DNA of 64,000 bases. Origin: an uncultured Poribacteria bacterium (GTDB lineage: Bacteria; Poribacteria; WGA-4E; WGA-3G). Position numbers and translations under genes: made by a program. The DNA lies in the NCBI GenBank assembly GCA_951813545.1, contig OX638352.1, positions 2,232,001 to 2,296,000 of the forward strand, written 5' to 3'. The notes under the pieces are model-generated. The model saw only the letters and a program-made list of their open reading frames with translations. It had not been told where the DNA came from and did not search any database. Shown piece by piece: positions 24,008 to 32,844 of the stretch; the first letter of the stretch is position 1; each line of letters opens with the position of its first letter.

Positions 24008-26605
24008 ATGATTCAACGGGCACGAGACAGTTTCCAACTGTCAATAAATCTAACTGGGAAAATTATGTGGGCAATTTCCCGCATCAAATTGTTATTTCCG
24101 CGGATAATCGCCGTTTCAACCGTTCTTGTGGTGATATTAATATTAGGCATAGGGAATGGATTTGCCCCAATAGCAAATCAGGTTTTATGCGCTGCTGCAC
24201 ACGCGGATGAATCGGAAGAACCCACTGCTGCTAATGAAGGGAATCGTTACATTACACTCAGTGCCAACACTGATGAAGAAAGTGGAGCACCTTTAGCAAG
24301 CGGAAGTTTCTATCTGACGAGGACAGATGCAGCTTTGATCTCTGCAGGTTTTGGGACGCAAGGGACTGGTAAAGGTGACCCAAATCCGATGTACATGTTG
24401 ATGTATTACATTTTCCACTATAATACTGATCTTTTCAGGTATCCTTTGGTTGTCGGGAATACTTGGACGCAAGCAGGGCAATGGGAATCGCAGGTGGAGA
24501 CGACCGTGGAGGGTTATGAACAGGTGGAAATTACCACAGGGACTTTCCCAGACTGCCTTAAGCATAAAACTGTCTTTACTGAGGCTAAAGCAGGCACCCC
24601 TCTGAAGAGTTCTCTTGTGAACGGCACGCGTTATTTATGGTTCGCCAAAGGTATTGGCATCGTGAAAATGCGCTATGAACATGCCAATGGTGTCATAACC
24701 GAAGCCGAATTGCTTGAATACGATGTTCCAGTCAAAGGTGAAGCATACCTCCCTTTACAGGTAGATAACGCTTGGACCTACAAATGGCAAAACGACTATC
24801 GCGGTGAAGCAATTATTGAGAAGTGCCAAGTCGCCGAGAATAGCGATGAGTCTCCAGGTTCTGATGAGGATATAACGATCCCTGAGTCCGAGAAAGTGAT
24901 GCTTACGTCTGCGAGATATGAAGTCACAATAGAAGCAGATGAACGGCGTGTGGCACACGTCAGGTGTGTTTTAACGCCCAAAGAGGACACTGGAGAGATA
25001 CTTCCGTTATACATGAGTCGCTTTGGCACTGAAACAGTACGCAACGGCTATGCCGAGTATCTCCGAGGTTTGGCGGTTACCACTATTGACCAAGAAGAAT
25101 TACCGATAGAGAAACTTGGCAAAACTCGCTGGGCGGTTAAAGTAGGGAATAACTCACCTGTGGTATTGAGTTACAAAGTATTACTAAACCACGACGAAAG
25201 ACAATGGCCCCCCGGCAGGTCTGAAACCCCTTACGTTCAGGAAGATTGTATCTTTTTGCCGGGATATGCGCTATTCGTTATTGGTGAAGTGGACGATGTT
25301 GAACTGCGTGTTAATGTTCCTGATGTCTGGTACGTTTCAACCCCTTGGCACCAGATCGGAGACGAAGGACATCGCTTCACTGTGAAAGATCAGAACGATT
25401 TGATATATGCGTATATGGTGCTTGGAACGCATTCCGAGAAGGTGGCAAAATCTGGCGAAGCGGAGGTTATTGTAGCAGTCGGTGGAAGTTTTAAGACAGC
25501 TGCTGCCGAAATACAAAGCATAGTTGAAGCCTTCTTGAAGGCGTATTCGGGAGTATTCAGCGGCACACCGAAGGGCAAAATGATATTTGTCGCGAATCCT
25601 TATGGCGCGCGAGGACGCTTAGGAGGTGGCGTATCAGGACGCAGCATTAGCGTTCTGATAGGTGGCGCACTGAGTGAAGCAAGCAACCGATTTTGGGTGC
25701 CACTTGTCGGACACGAGGTTTTCCATATCTGGAACGGGGTAGCTATAAATTTTAGTGAACAAGAATACTGGTTTAGCGAAGGATTCACTGAGTACTATTC
25801 AAGAATTACCTCTGCCCGACTTGGTTTTACCTCTGAAAACGATTTTCTCAGAGATCTTGAACGCGCATGTGAATTGTATCTGTCTAAGTCAGGGGAACTC
25901 TCTATACGAGAGGCAGGGAGAAACAAATCTGCCAACATGGATTTGGTGTACCAAGGGGGGAATCTAATTGCTGCTACTTTGGATGTACAGATCCGCAAAC
26001 TCACACAGAATCAAAAGAGCCTTGACGATGTGATGAAGCGGATATATCGAGAGTTTGGTGCCACCGGCGAAACGTATACGATAGATGATGTTGTCCGAAT
26101 TGTTACTGACATTGCGGGTAAAGATTTCGAGCCGTTCTTTCGCGAGTATGTTTCCGGAACAGAAAGGTTGCCACTCGCCGAATATTTCGGAAATGCGGGC
26201 GTGGATGTTAAGATAGAGTTGGGTGAACAAGTTCCGAACGGGAATTATGTGATCTATACGATGCTTCATATCAATTCGCTGACACAGACAAATAAGGGGT
26301 TGATTATCCATAGGTCTCCAAGGGTTGGCTATAAAGATGAAGATAACCTGATTGGCATTAACGGTGCACCGGTGAGAACGTTTAACGACATCAGAAACGC
26401 TGCCAAGGATTGGAAGGGCAGTGATGTAATAAAGTTAACGCTTGAACGGAATGGTGAAAAAATTACCTTGCCTATCACATTAGGTGGGCCATCCCATAAA
26501 CCGGCGATGGAGGCAGCAAATATTGATGTTACCATCACAAAAAGAGCAGATAGCACCGACTCACAGCACTTGATCTGGTCGGGAATATTGACGAACAGCC
26601 GGTAA
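24008..26605 (+). CDS. Exported M61/M1-like metallopeptidase with beta module and PDZ domain, paralogue 4
   Basis: 865 residues. Unlike its paralogues it has an N-terminal extension with one hydrophobic segment (about 34-60, IIAVSTVLVVILILGIGNGF), so it should be exported or membrane-anchored. The module (FPDCLKHKTVFTEAK, RYLWFAKGIGIVKMRYEHANG), the gluzincin site H569-E570-V-F-H573 with E591 in WFSEGFTEYY, and the PDZ-like end (LIGINGAPVRTFNDI) are all intact. AAGGAG lies before the ATG. It is driven by promoter copy B and preceded by a decayed sigma gene, so it may once have had its own sigma partner. Confidence 0.86.
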   Translation: MIQRARDSFQLSINLTGKIMWAISRIKLLFPRIIAVSTVLVVILILGIGNGFAPIANQVLCAAAHADESEEPTAANEGNRYITLSANTDEESGAPLASGSFYLTRTDAALISAGFGTQGTGKGDPNPMYMLMYYIFHYNTDLFRYPLVVGNTWTQAGQWESQVETTVEGYEQVEITTGTFPDCLKHKTVFTEAKAGTPLKSSLVNGTRYLWFAKGIGIVKMRYEHANGVITEAELLEYDVPVKGEAYLPLQVDNAWTYKWQNDYRGEAIIEKCQVAENSDESPGSDEDITIPESEKVMLTSARYEVTIEADERRVAHVRCVLTPKEDTGEILPLYMSRFGTETVRNGYAEYLRGLAVTTIDQEELPIEKLGKTRWAVKVGNNSPVVLSYKVLLNHDERQWPPGRSETPYVQEDCIFLPGYALFVIGEVDDVELRVNVPDVWYVSTPWHQIGDEGHRFTVKDQNDLIYAYMVLGTHSEKVAKSGEAEVIVAVGGSFKTAAAEIQSIVEAFLKAYSGVFSGTPKGKMIFVANPYGARGRLGGGVSGRSISVLIGGALSEASNRFWVPLVGHEVFHIWNGVAINFSEQEYWFSEGFTEYYSRITSARLGFTSENDFLRDLERACELYLSKSGELSIREAGRNKSANMDLVYQGGNLIAATLDVQIRKLTQNQKSLDDVMKRIYREFGATGETYTIDDVVRIVTDIAGKDFEPFFREYVSGTERLPLAEYFGNAGVDVKIELGEQVPNGNYVIYTMLHINSLTQTNKGLIIHRSPRVGYKDEDNLIGINGAPVRTFNDIRNAAKDWKGSDVIKLTLERNGEKITLPITLGGPSHKPAMEAANIDVTITKRADSTDSQHLIWSGILTNSR

Positions 26606-26616
26606 TTTCGTTACAA

Positions 26617-26740
26617 GGACTTACGCAACGCACAATAAAGCGCGCGACTACGAACCACACAGAAACCTTTGAGAAACAAACGTACTTCCAAGGTGTATCT
26701 ATTGGTAGTAAAGTGATTTATCGCTTGTCTGCGTAAGTCC
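26617..26740. mobile_element. MITE, GGACTTACGCA family, copy 1
   Basis: A 124-bp element ends in perfect 11-bp inverted repeats, GGACTTACGCA and TGCGTAAGTCC. It has no coding capacity. The right end (reading inward CAGACAAGCGATAAATC) and the inner CCTTGGAAGTACG/ACACC stretch match the copy at 59342 in the opposite orientation. A solo GCGTAAGTC end follows at 26759. Confidence 0.8.
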
Positions 26741-26842
26741 TAACATATTTTAATGTATTGCGTAAGTCTTACTTGAATCAAAGGGGTATGAGGTCAAATC
26801 CACTGATTCTGCTGGAAAATAGACACCACAGACAAGACAGAT

Positions 26843-26908
26843 TGCCTAAAGATGCATTTTATGCAACCTTTCCTCCTTTAAAACACGACATAACGTCATA
26901 AGGCAATA
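26843..26908 (+). promoter_or_regulatory. ECF-type promoter, copy C
   Basis: TGCAACC (26862-26868), 17 bases, CGAC (26886-26889); the whole block from TTGCCT to AGGCAATATTCTTT is the same as copy B. It lies about 70 bases before the double-hydrolase gene, placing that gene in the same putative regulon as the sigma fusion. Confidence 0.7.
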
Positions 26909-26973
26909 TTCTTTTTCTGAAGTTATCCCTTGAGATTCCATTGATTTTCAAGGGAGGTTAGGAGAAAACAAAA

Positions 26974-29949
26974 ATGACCAACAGTTTCGTTCTTTTGGGA
27001 GTGTTAATAATCCTTTTGGGCAGTGCATCAAGTGCTGTTTGGGCGCAGCGAGATGTTAATTTTTTTCACATTGAAGATGCCGAAAACCTGGATCTTTCAA
27101 AAGGGTTAGCTGCCCGTGTGGCAGCAAACCCCGAAGCGGGATTTTCTTTCCCCTATTATCTGTTTGTTCCACAAGAGATGGATTCCAGTGAACCCGTTCA
27201 CCTGCTGGTAGAACCGTGTAATACCGGAACGACCAGTGACGATTTTGAACGCCACGATAGCAAGGCAAAGTCCCTGGCGTTAAAAAGGTCCTCCCACGCT
27301 AACAAAATCGCACGCAAGTTAGGAGTTCCACTACTAGTGCCTGTTTTCCCGCGGCCAGGTGGAGAGCGGTGGCGAATCTATACACACGCCTTGGATAGAG
27401 ATACCCTGTTGCTTAAAGAGGGAGACCTGAGAAGGATAGACGAACAACTCATCAAAATGATAGCGCACGCCCAACAACTTCTGCAGCACAATAACGTGAA
27501 AGTAAATGATCAGGTCTTCATGAACGGATTTTCGGCTTCTGGGACGTTTACGAATCGGTTTGCGATTTTGCACCCAGAGGTTGTTCGAGCCGTCGCTGCC
27601 GGAGGTGTCAACTGCATTCCAACCTTTCCGACGAACCAATGGAACGGGACCACAATGCGTTACCCTGTCGGAATCGCGGATATAAAAGAGATCGCTGGTG
27701 TTGAATTTGACGAGGCTGCATATAAACGTGTTTCCCAGTACATTTATATGGGCGCCTTGGATAACAACGATACCGTTCCATACCGAGATGGCTATGATGA
27801 GGTGGATGCCGAGTTAGTCAAAAGCCTCATTGGCGCGAAAATGATGCCGGATCGATGGGATGTGAGTCAGTTGATATACAAGACACTTGAAATTCCCGCG
27901 CAATTTGTCACGTACGAAAATACCCGGCATGAAATCAGAAGGGAAATGATTGATGATGTCGTCGCGTTTTTCAAGGCGAATTCGGGGACCGAGATAGTTG
28001 AAATTAACCCCTATCAATATTCAGATGAACGCACCATCGTTCTCGGTGCCAACGCTGCTACGGAAAGTGGAGAACATTTGGCGGATGGCACTGCTACGCT
28101 CAGGGAAACCGATATGACTTTGACATCCGCAAGTTATCAAACCCGTGGAATGGGTAAAGGTGACCCATCGCCGAGGTACATGTTGGTCCGTTATCTTGTG
28201 CACCATCCAACAGACCTGTTTAGATTTCCGCTGGTTGTCGGAGATACTTGGACACAGGAAGGGGATTGGGATACACAAATTGAGACAACCTTAGAGGAGC
28301 ATGAAGCGGTGGAGGTCTCCGCAGACATTTTCACGATATGTCTAAAGCATAAAACCGTCTTCACAGGTGCTGATGCCGGTTCTGAGCTCAAGAGTTCGCT
28401 TGTCAATGGCACCCGTTATTTGTGGTTCGCCAAGGGGGTTGGACTCGTGAAAATGCGCTATGAGCACGCCAACGGTGTTGTAACGGAGGCGGAGCTGCTC
28501 GAATACGACGTTCCAGCCAAAGGAGAAGAATACCTGCCTTTGCAAATTGGCAACACATGGACCTACAAATGGCAAAATAGTTATCGGGACGAAGCAGTTA
28601 TTGAGAAATGGCAAGTCGCCGAAGATGCCGATTTGGCGCAACAAGAGACAACACCGCCAAAAGTAGTGAGAACCATTCCAGACGTATCTGAAAAGGTTTC
28701 AACGGATTTAAAAGAGATACGGGTCGTTTTCAGCGAGAGGATGCAGGGAATGGATGTCGGGTTTGCTGGGGTTCCATTCGGTGATATCCAGTGGGAAGAT
28801 GACAATACAACCCTCGTTATTTCGTTTAATCAACGCCTCTCACCCTCAAAGATCTATCGGCTTATATTCGGACGCAATGAAGGTTACAGAAACATGGCAG
28901 GAGTGTTGCTGGAAGAGTATATCCTAACATTTACGACGGAAGGTCCCGATCCAGTTACGCCTACTTTTGTGGATATGACACCTATCCATCTAACAGGTAT
29001 TGAAGAACTGGATCTCTCGAATGAATTGCTTTATCGCGTTTCAGCCGACCTCACAGACGGATTTGCTTTTCCGTATTATCTGTTCGTTCCACAAGGTATG
29101 GATTCCAGCAAACCGGTTCATCTACTGATAGAGCCGTGCAACACCGGAACACTTAGTGACAATTTTGAAATCCACGATAGGAATACGAAAGGATTAGCAG
29201 AGGCATCTTATGCGACTGACATCGCAAGAAAACTGAAAGTCCCACTGCTTGTGCCTGTTTTCCCGAGACCCGGCGGCGATCGGAGACGTATCTACACGCA
29301 TGCTTTAGATAGAGATACCCTCCTGATTGAAGAAGGTGGACTTAGGCGGATCGACTTGCAACTCATCAAAATGATAGACCATGCACAGCAACTGCTGCGA
29401 CACAATGACCTGAAGGTAAATGAGCAGGTCTTCATGAACGGATTTTCGGCTTCGGGAACGTTTACGAATCGGTTTGCGATTTTGCATCCGACGGTTATCC
29501 GTGCTGTTGCGACTGGCGGTATCAACTGCATTCCGACCTTTCCAACGGATCGCTGGAATAATACTACGATGCGTTACCCTGTCGGAATTGCGGACGTGCA
29601 GGAAATCGCTGGTATTGAATTTGACCAAGTGGCATATAAGAAGGTTTCCCAGTATATTTACATGGGCGCGCTTGACGATAATGACACCGTTCCGTTCCGA
29701 GATGCTTACGATGAAGTGGATGCCGAATTAGTCAAAAGTCTCATTGGCGCGGAAATGATGCCGGATCGGTGGGATGTGAGTCAGTCGATATACAAGGCAC
29801 TTGAAATCCCTGCGCAATTTGTCACGTACGAGAATACCCAGCATGAAATCAAAAGTGAAATGATTGATGATATTGTCGCCTTTTTTGAGGCAAACGCTGG
29901 AGATGAAATTGTTGAAATCGTTCCACATCAATATCCATCTGGAGAGTGA
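26974..29949 (+). CDS. Secreted double alpha/beta-hydrolase carrying the beta module and a Big_5-like domain
   Basis: 991 residues. A signal peptide (about 1-24, ending VWAQ) leads to an alpha/beta hydrolase (about 30-345) with nucleophile-elbow GFSASG (Ser187). The M61-family beta module follows (about 350-545: LGANAATESGEHLADG, LKHKTVFTGADAG, YLWFAKGVGLVKMRYEHANG), then an SbsA/Big_5-like Ig domain (about 565-660: VVRTIPDVSEKVSTDL, VVFSERM, YILTFTTEG). A second, closely similar hydrolase (about 675-985, Ser825) ends the protein. GGAGG and AGGAG precede the ATG. Relatives of the hydrolase act as esterases or depolymerases; the substrate is unknown. Insertion of one hydrolase-module unit into another would explain the layout. 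Confidence 0.8.
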   Translation: MTNSFVLLGVLIILLGSASSAVWAQRDVNFFHIEDAENLDLSKGLAARVAANPEAGFSFPYYLFVPQEMDSSEPVHLLVEPCNTGTTSDDFERHDSKAKSLALKRSSHANKIARKLGVPLLVPVFPRPGGERWRIYTHALDRDTLLLKEGDLRRIDEQLIKMIAHAQQLLQHNNVKVNDQVFMNGFSASGTFTNRFAILHPEVVRAVAAGGVNCIPTFPTNQWNGTTMRYPVGIADIKEIAGVEFDEAAYKRVSQYIYMGALDNNDTVPYRDGYDEVDAELVKSLIGAKMMPDRWDVSQLIYKTLEIPAQFVTYENTRHEIRREMIDDVVAFFKANSGTEIVEINPYQYSDERTIVLGANAATESGEHLADGTATLRETDMTLTSASYQTRGMGKGDPSPRYMLVRYLVHHPTDLFRFPLVVGDTWTQEGDWDTQIETTLEEHEAVEVSADIFTICLKHKTVFTGADAGSELKSSLVNGTRYLWFAKGVGLVKMRYEHANGVVTEAELLEYDVPAKGEEYLPLQIGNTWTYKWQNSYRDEAVIEKWQVAEDADLAQQETTPPKVVRTIPDVSEKVSTDLKEIRVVFSERMQGMDVGFAGVPFGDIQWEDDNTTLVISFNQRLSPSKIYRLIFGRNEGYRNMAGVLLEEYILTFTTEGPDPVTPTFVDMTPIHLTGIEELDLSNELLYRVSADLTDGFAFPYYLFVPQGMDSSKPVHLLIEPCNTGTLSDNFEIHDRNTKGLAEASYATDIARKLKVPLLVPVFPRPGGDRRRIYTHALDRDTLLIEEGGLRRIDLQLIKMIDHAQQLLRHNDLKVNEQVFMNGFSASGTFTNRFAILHPTVIRAVATGGINCIPTFPTDRWNNTTMRYPVGIADVQEIAGIEFDQVAYKKVSQYIYMGALDDNDTVPFRDAYDEVDAELVKSLIGAEMMPDRWDVSQSIYKALEIPAQFVTYENTQHEIKSEMIDDIVAFFEANAGDEIVEIVPHQYPSGE

Positions 29950-30046
29950 AAGTGCAGGTTAGTTATTGACTCAGTGGACTTTGAAACTTCAAGGATTTTC
30001 AACGCTGTAGTGAGGATATTCGCAATGCGAATCGGAGGAAATACCA

Positions 30047-30853
30047 ATGAAATGGTTAACATTTCTTTTTATCGCTGTATTATTCACAGCAAGCCAAACG
30101 ACTGCTAAATTGGAGAAGGACCTCGTCGTTTATTTTACCTTTGATAAAGTAAAAGGCAAAAAGATTCTTGATGCATCGGGCAACGACCTTGATGCAGAAG
30201 TCGTTGCCAATGTAGATTTTATCAAAGGCAAATATGGGAATGCGATTCATATTGCCGCTGAACTGGAAGGTGACGATTGTCTCAATATCCCGGCTGATGA
30301 TCTGCTAAAAATCGAGGGTGAGATTACAATGATGGCTTGGGTATTCAATGAGGATTGGGTTAAGAATTCAGGAAAGTGGTTTGACAAGGGTAGCCACGTT
30401 TTGGGTGAGGAGAAGAAGGGCTACAGTATAGGACTCATCAATGATGTCGGGGCATTCAAGGGCCCAAATATTGGAATGCGTTTAGGCGGAATCCAAGCCG
30501 TGTATGGCTTCAACACCACGGGGTCTATGGTAGCTAAAAACTGGCACCACATTGCTGGGACTTACGATGGTAAGACCGCAAAGATCTATCTGGATGGCGA
30601 AATCCTCTCTAACGTTGACAGGACATTTGAATTCAGAGGGACTAATGACATAGACCTTCGCATCGGATGTACCAAAAACCGTCCACAGTATACCTTCAAA
30701 AATGGTTTTATTGACGAAGTGGGTGTCTGGCGACGCGCCCTGACTCAAGATGAAATCAAGGCGGCGATGCAGGACATTTTCTCGGTTTCACCTAAAGATA
30801 AAATTGCCACCACTTGGGCTGATATCAAACGGAGGACAATCGTTTATGAATAG
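30047..30853 (+). CDS. Secreted LamG/concanavalin-A-like domain protein
   Basis: 268 residues. After a signal peptide (about 1-20), LVVYFTFDKVKGKKILDASGN begins a single LamG_3/pentraxin-like jelly-roll domain; further marks are MMAWVFNED, NWHHIAGTYDGKTAKIYLDG and GFIDEVGVWRRALTQDEI. Such domains bind carbohydrate or protein outside the cell. GGAGG lies 8 bases before the ATG. It may be the last gene of the unit driven by promoter C, 97 bases after the double hydrolase. Confidence 0.9.
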   Translation: MKWLTFLFIAVLFTASQTTAKLEKDLVVYFTFDKVKGKKILDASGNDLDAEVVANVDFIKGKYGNAIHIAAELEGDDCLNIPADDLLKIEGEITMMAWVFNEDWVKNSGKWFDKGSHVLGEEKKGYSIGLINDVGAFKGPNIGMRLGGIQAVYGFNTTGSMVAKNWHHIAGTYDGKTAKIYLDGEILSNVDRTFEFRGTNDIDLRIGCTKNRPQYTFKNGFIDEVGVWRRALTQDEIKAAMQDIFSVSPKDKIATTWADIKRRTIVYE

Positions 30854-30968
30854 ATATCTGTTCCTCAAGGTATGTCACCTAAATTGCCACCTTTGTAGCA
30901 TGATGCACGTCGCATCTGGGCGAGTACGCCGCAAATCTGTTAGATTGTGCATAGGTCATTTATGGTGA

Positions 30969-31102
30969 ATTATAGAATTACTTGGACACCCAAAGACAGG
31001 CGAGGATACTAGAAGAAACACCCTATCAAAAACTCCCTCGCCTGCGGTGGCGGGTGTTTGTTCCGTGACGAACTGTAAACATATTTTTGGATTTTACTAT
31101 AA
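30969..31102. mobile_element. MITE, TATAGTAAAACC family, copy 2 (degenerate left end)
   Basis: The right end GGATTTTACTATAA (31089-31102) and the adjoining AACTGTAAACATATTTTTGG match the full copy at 41732. The left end is changed to TTATAGAATTACTTGGACACC. Inside, GGCGAGGATACTAGAAGAAA and CTCCCTCGCCTGCGGTGGCGGG recur at 45215. A GTCAGTTATCAG-family fragment follows at about 31136-31160, so this 317-base gap is wholly repeat-derived. Confidence 0.7.
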
Positions 31103-31170
31103 CACATATCGGGCGAGGTGACCTCACCCCTACGACAACTGACAACCGATAACTATTCAGAGGTGAGTTT

Positions 31171-32694
31171 ATGCATACGCTTTGGCTTGTTATCCAACGT
31201 GAATTTGTTTCAAACGTGTTGACATCTCGATTCATGATCGGGTTTATGGTGTGTCTGCTTTCAACGGCTGTTGCGGTTTTCGTTCAGGTGGACGATTACG
31301 AGAAGCGTTTGTCGGGGTATAATACTGCTGTCCGGGAGGCGGAGGCAGAAGCACAGGAGTGGGATCTCTATGTCGACATCAAACCGAAAGCACACCGAAA
31401 ACCGAATCCTTTGAGTATCTTTAACGTCGGAGTGGAGAATGACGGTGCAAATACGGTCACTGTTGAATTGGGGAAGCCTATCTTTGAATTCATTTCCACA
31501 ATTTGGGGCGCACCGACGCAAAAGCGAGGTTCAGATAACCCCTTCCTTGCGATGTTCCTGACCGTTGATGTTGTTTTCATTTTCAAAATCGTGCTGAGTG
31601 CCTTAGCGATTCTGTTTGCTTACAACACAATTTCAGGGGAAAGAGAGGATGGCACGCTGAAGCTTGTGTTATCCAATTCAATACCGAGAGATACGATAGT
31701 GTTGGGGAAATACCTCGGCGGGATGTTGTCTCTGTTCCCAATTGTTTTGATGAGTTTAATCGTAGCACTCCTCATCGCTGTCTCGTCGCCGGTTACCGGC
31801 TTTGATGGAAACGATATTGCCCACATCGTCCTGATATTCGGAGTCTCGTTGTTGTATGTGTCAACGTGGTATCTTCTGGGATTGCTCCTGTCAGTTTGGA
31901 CGAAGACAGCTGCAACGACTTTAATCCTTTCGATGTTTATCTGGGTGGTTCTGACGAGTGTTCATGCAAATGTCGTAACGTTTGCGGTGGACAAATTCTC
32001 GCCATATCAGTCGCAACCTGAAGGGGCATTTCTCCAACCTGCCTTCGATGTCTGGGACGAGTACAAAAAAGAACGGGATACCTACTTTAAACAGAGAGGC
32101 TACGACGATTTGAAAGCGTCAGTTACTTGGGAACCTGAGACAGAATCAACGGGGGTAGGCTCAAGTTCCTATACTGGAGGCTATTTCAGATTAAGACGTT
32201 ATGGTGTCACAAGTGTTAGCAAAGCGGATACCACTATCTTCCAAGAACTTTTAGGGTATCAAGAGCGGCTTCGGAGTGAATATGCGGGTAAAGCAGAAGA
32301 AATTCTCAACAAACCTGCAGAGGAGCGGGAGCGGAATGCAAAGCTTGCAGACGCGCTCTCCCGTATCTCGTTCGCAGACGTGTATCACTTCGCTGTGGGG
32401 ACAATAGCAGGGACTGACCGGCAGAGTTATAACGATTTTATTCAGGGTTCCAGAGTCTATAAACGTGAGATTGTTGAGTATCTGAAGGATAAAGAGGCGT
32501 TCTCTTCGCGGGCATGGTTCTCCACAGATAAGGGGGCTGCGGATTTAGCGGATCTACCTGTTTTTAAACATAAAAGGCTCTCTATCTCAGAAAGTTTCGC
32601 ACGTGCGTCGGTGGATATTTTGATTTTATTGGCATGGAATATTATTCTATTCATGACGGTTTATGTATCCTTCCTTCGATATGAGATGAGTTAA
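31171..32694 (+). CDS. ABC-2 type transporter permease subunit
   Basis: 507 residues. One N-terminal membrane helix (about 22-42) is followed by a ~90-residue extracytoplasmic loop. The cluster of helices after residue 130 begins with the family signature LFAYNTISGEREDGTLKLVLS and RDTIVLGKYLGG. A second long loop (about 285-470) and a last helix near the C-terminus complete the NosY/ABC2_membrane_3-like layout. GAGGTGA lies before the ATG. It pairs with the permease at 32845. No ATPase gene is adjacent; the nearest is at 40233. Confidence 0.87.
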   Translation: MHTLWLVIQREFVSNVLTSRFMIGFMVCLLSTAVAVFVQVDDYEKRLSGYNTAVREAEAEAQEWDLYVDIKPKAHRKPNPLSIFNVGVENDGANTVTVELGKPIFEFISTIWGAPTQKRGSDNPFLAMFLTVDVVFIFKIVLSALAILFAYNTISGEREDGTLKLVLSNSIPRDTIVLGKYLGGMLSLFPIVLMSLIVALLIAVSSPVTGFDGNDIAHIVLIFGVSLLYVSTWYLLGLLLSVWTKTAATTLILSMFIWVVLTSVHANVVTFAVDKFSPYQSQPEGAFLQPAFDVWDEYKKERDTYFKQRGYDDLKASVTWEPETESTGVGSSSYTGGYFRLRRYGVTSVSKADTTIFQELLGYQERLRSEYAGKAEEILNKPAEERERNAKLADALSRISFADVYHFAVGTIAGTDRQSYNDFIQGSRVYKREIVEYLKDKEAFSSRAWFSTDKGAADLADLPVFKHKRLSISESFARASVDILILLAWNIILFMTVYVSFLRYEMS

Positions 32695-32703
32695 AAAGGA
32701 GGG

Positions 32704-32838
32704 TTTTCAGTTTTCAGTCGTCGGTTGTCGGTTAAGAAGGTTTTTTATAACGAACCCGCCCCTTAGAGTCTTTTGGGGTGACGATGTGTTGCAAACTTGT
32801 CTCTTGACTGATAACTGATAACTGACAACCGATAACCA
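32704..32838. repeat. GTCAGTTATCAG-family inverted repeat, copy 2
   Basis: TTTTCAGTTTTCAGTCGTCGGTTGTCGGTTAA on the left is mirrored by GACTGATAACTGATAACTGACAACCGATAAC on the right (each given here as imperfect repeats of GTCAGTTATCAG type). It fills the gap between the two permeases and ends 6 bases before the second start codon, where no ribosome site is visible. Confidence 0.75.
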
Positions 32839-32844
32839 TTAAAA

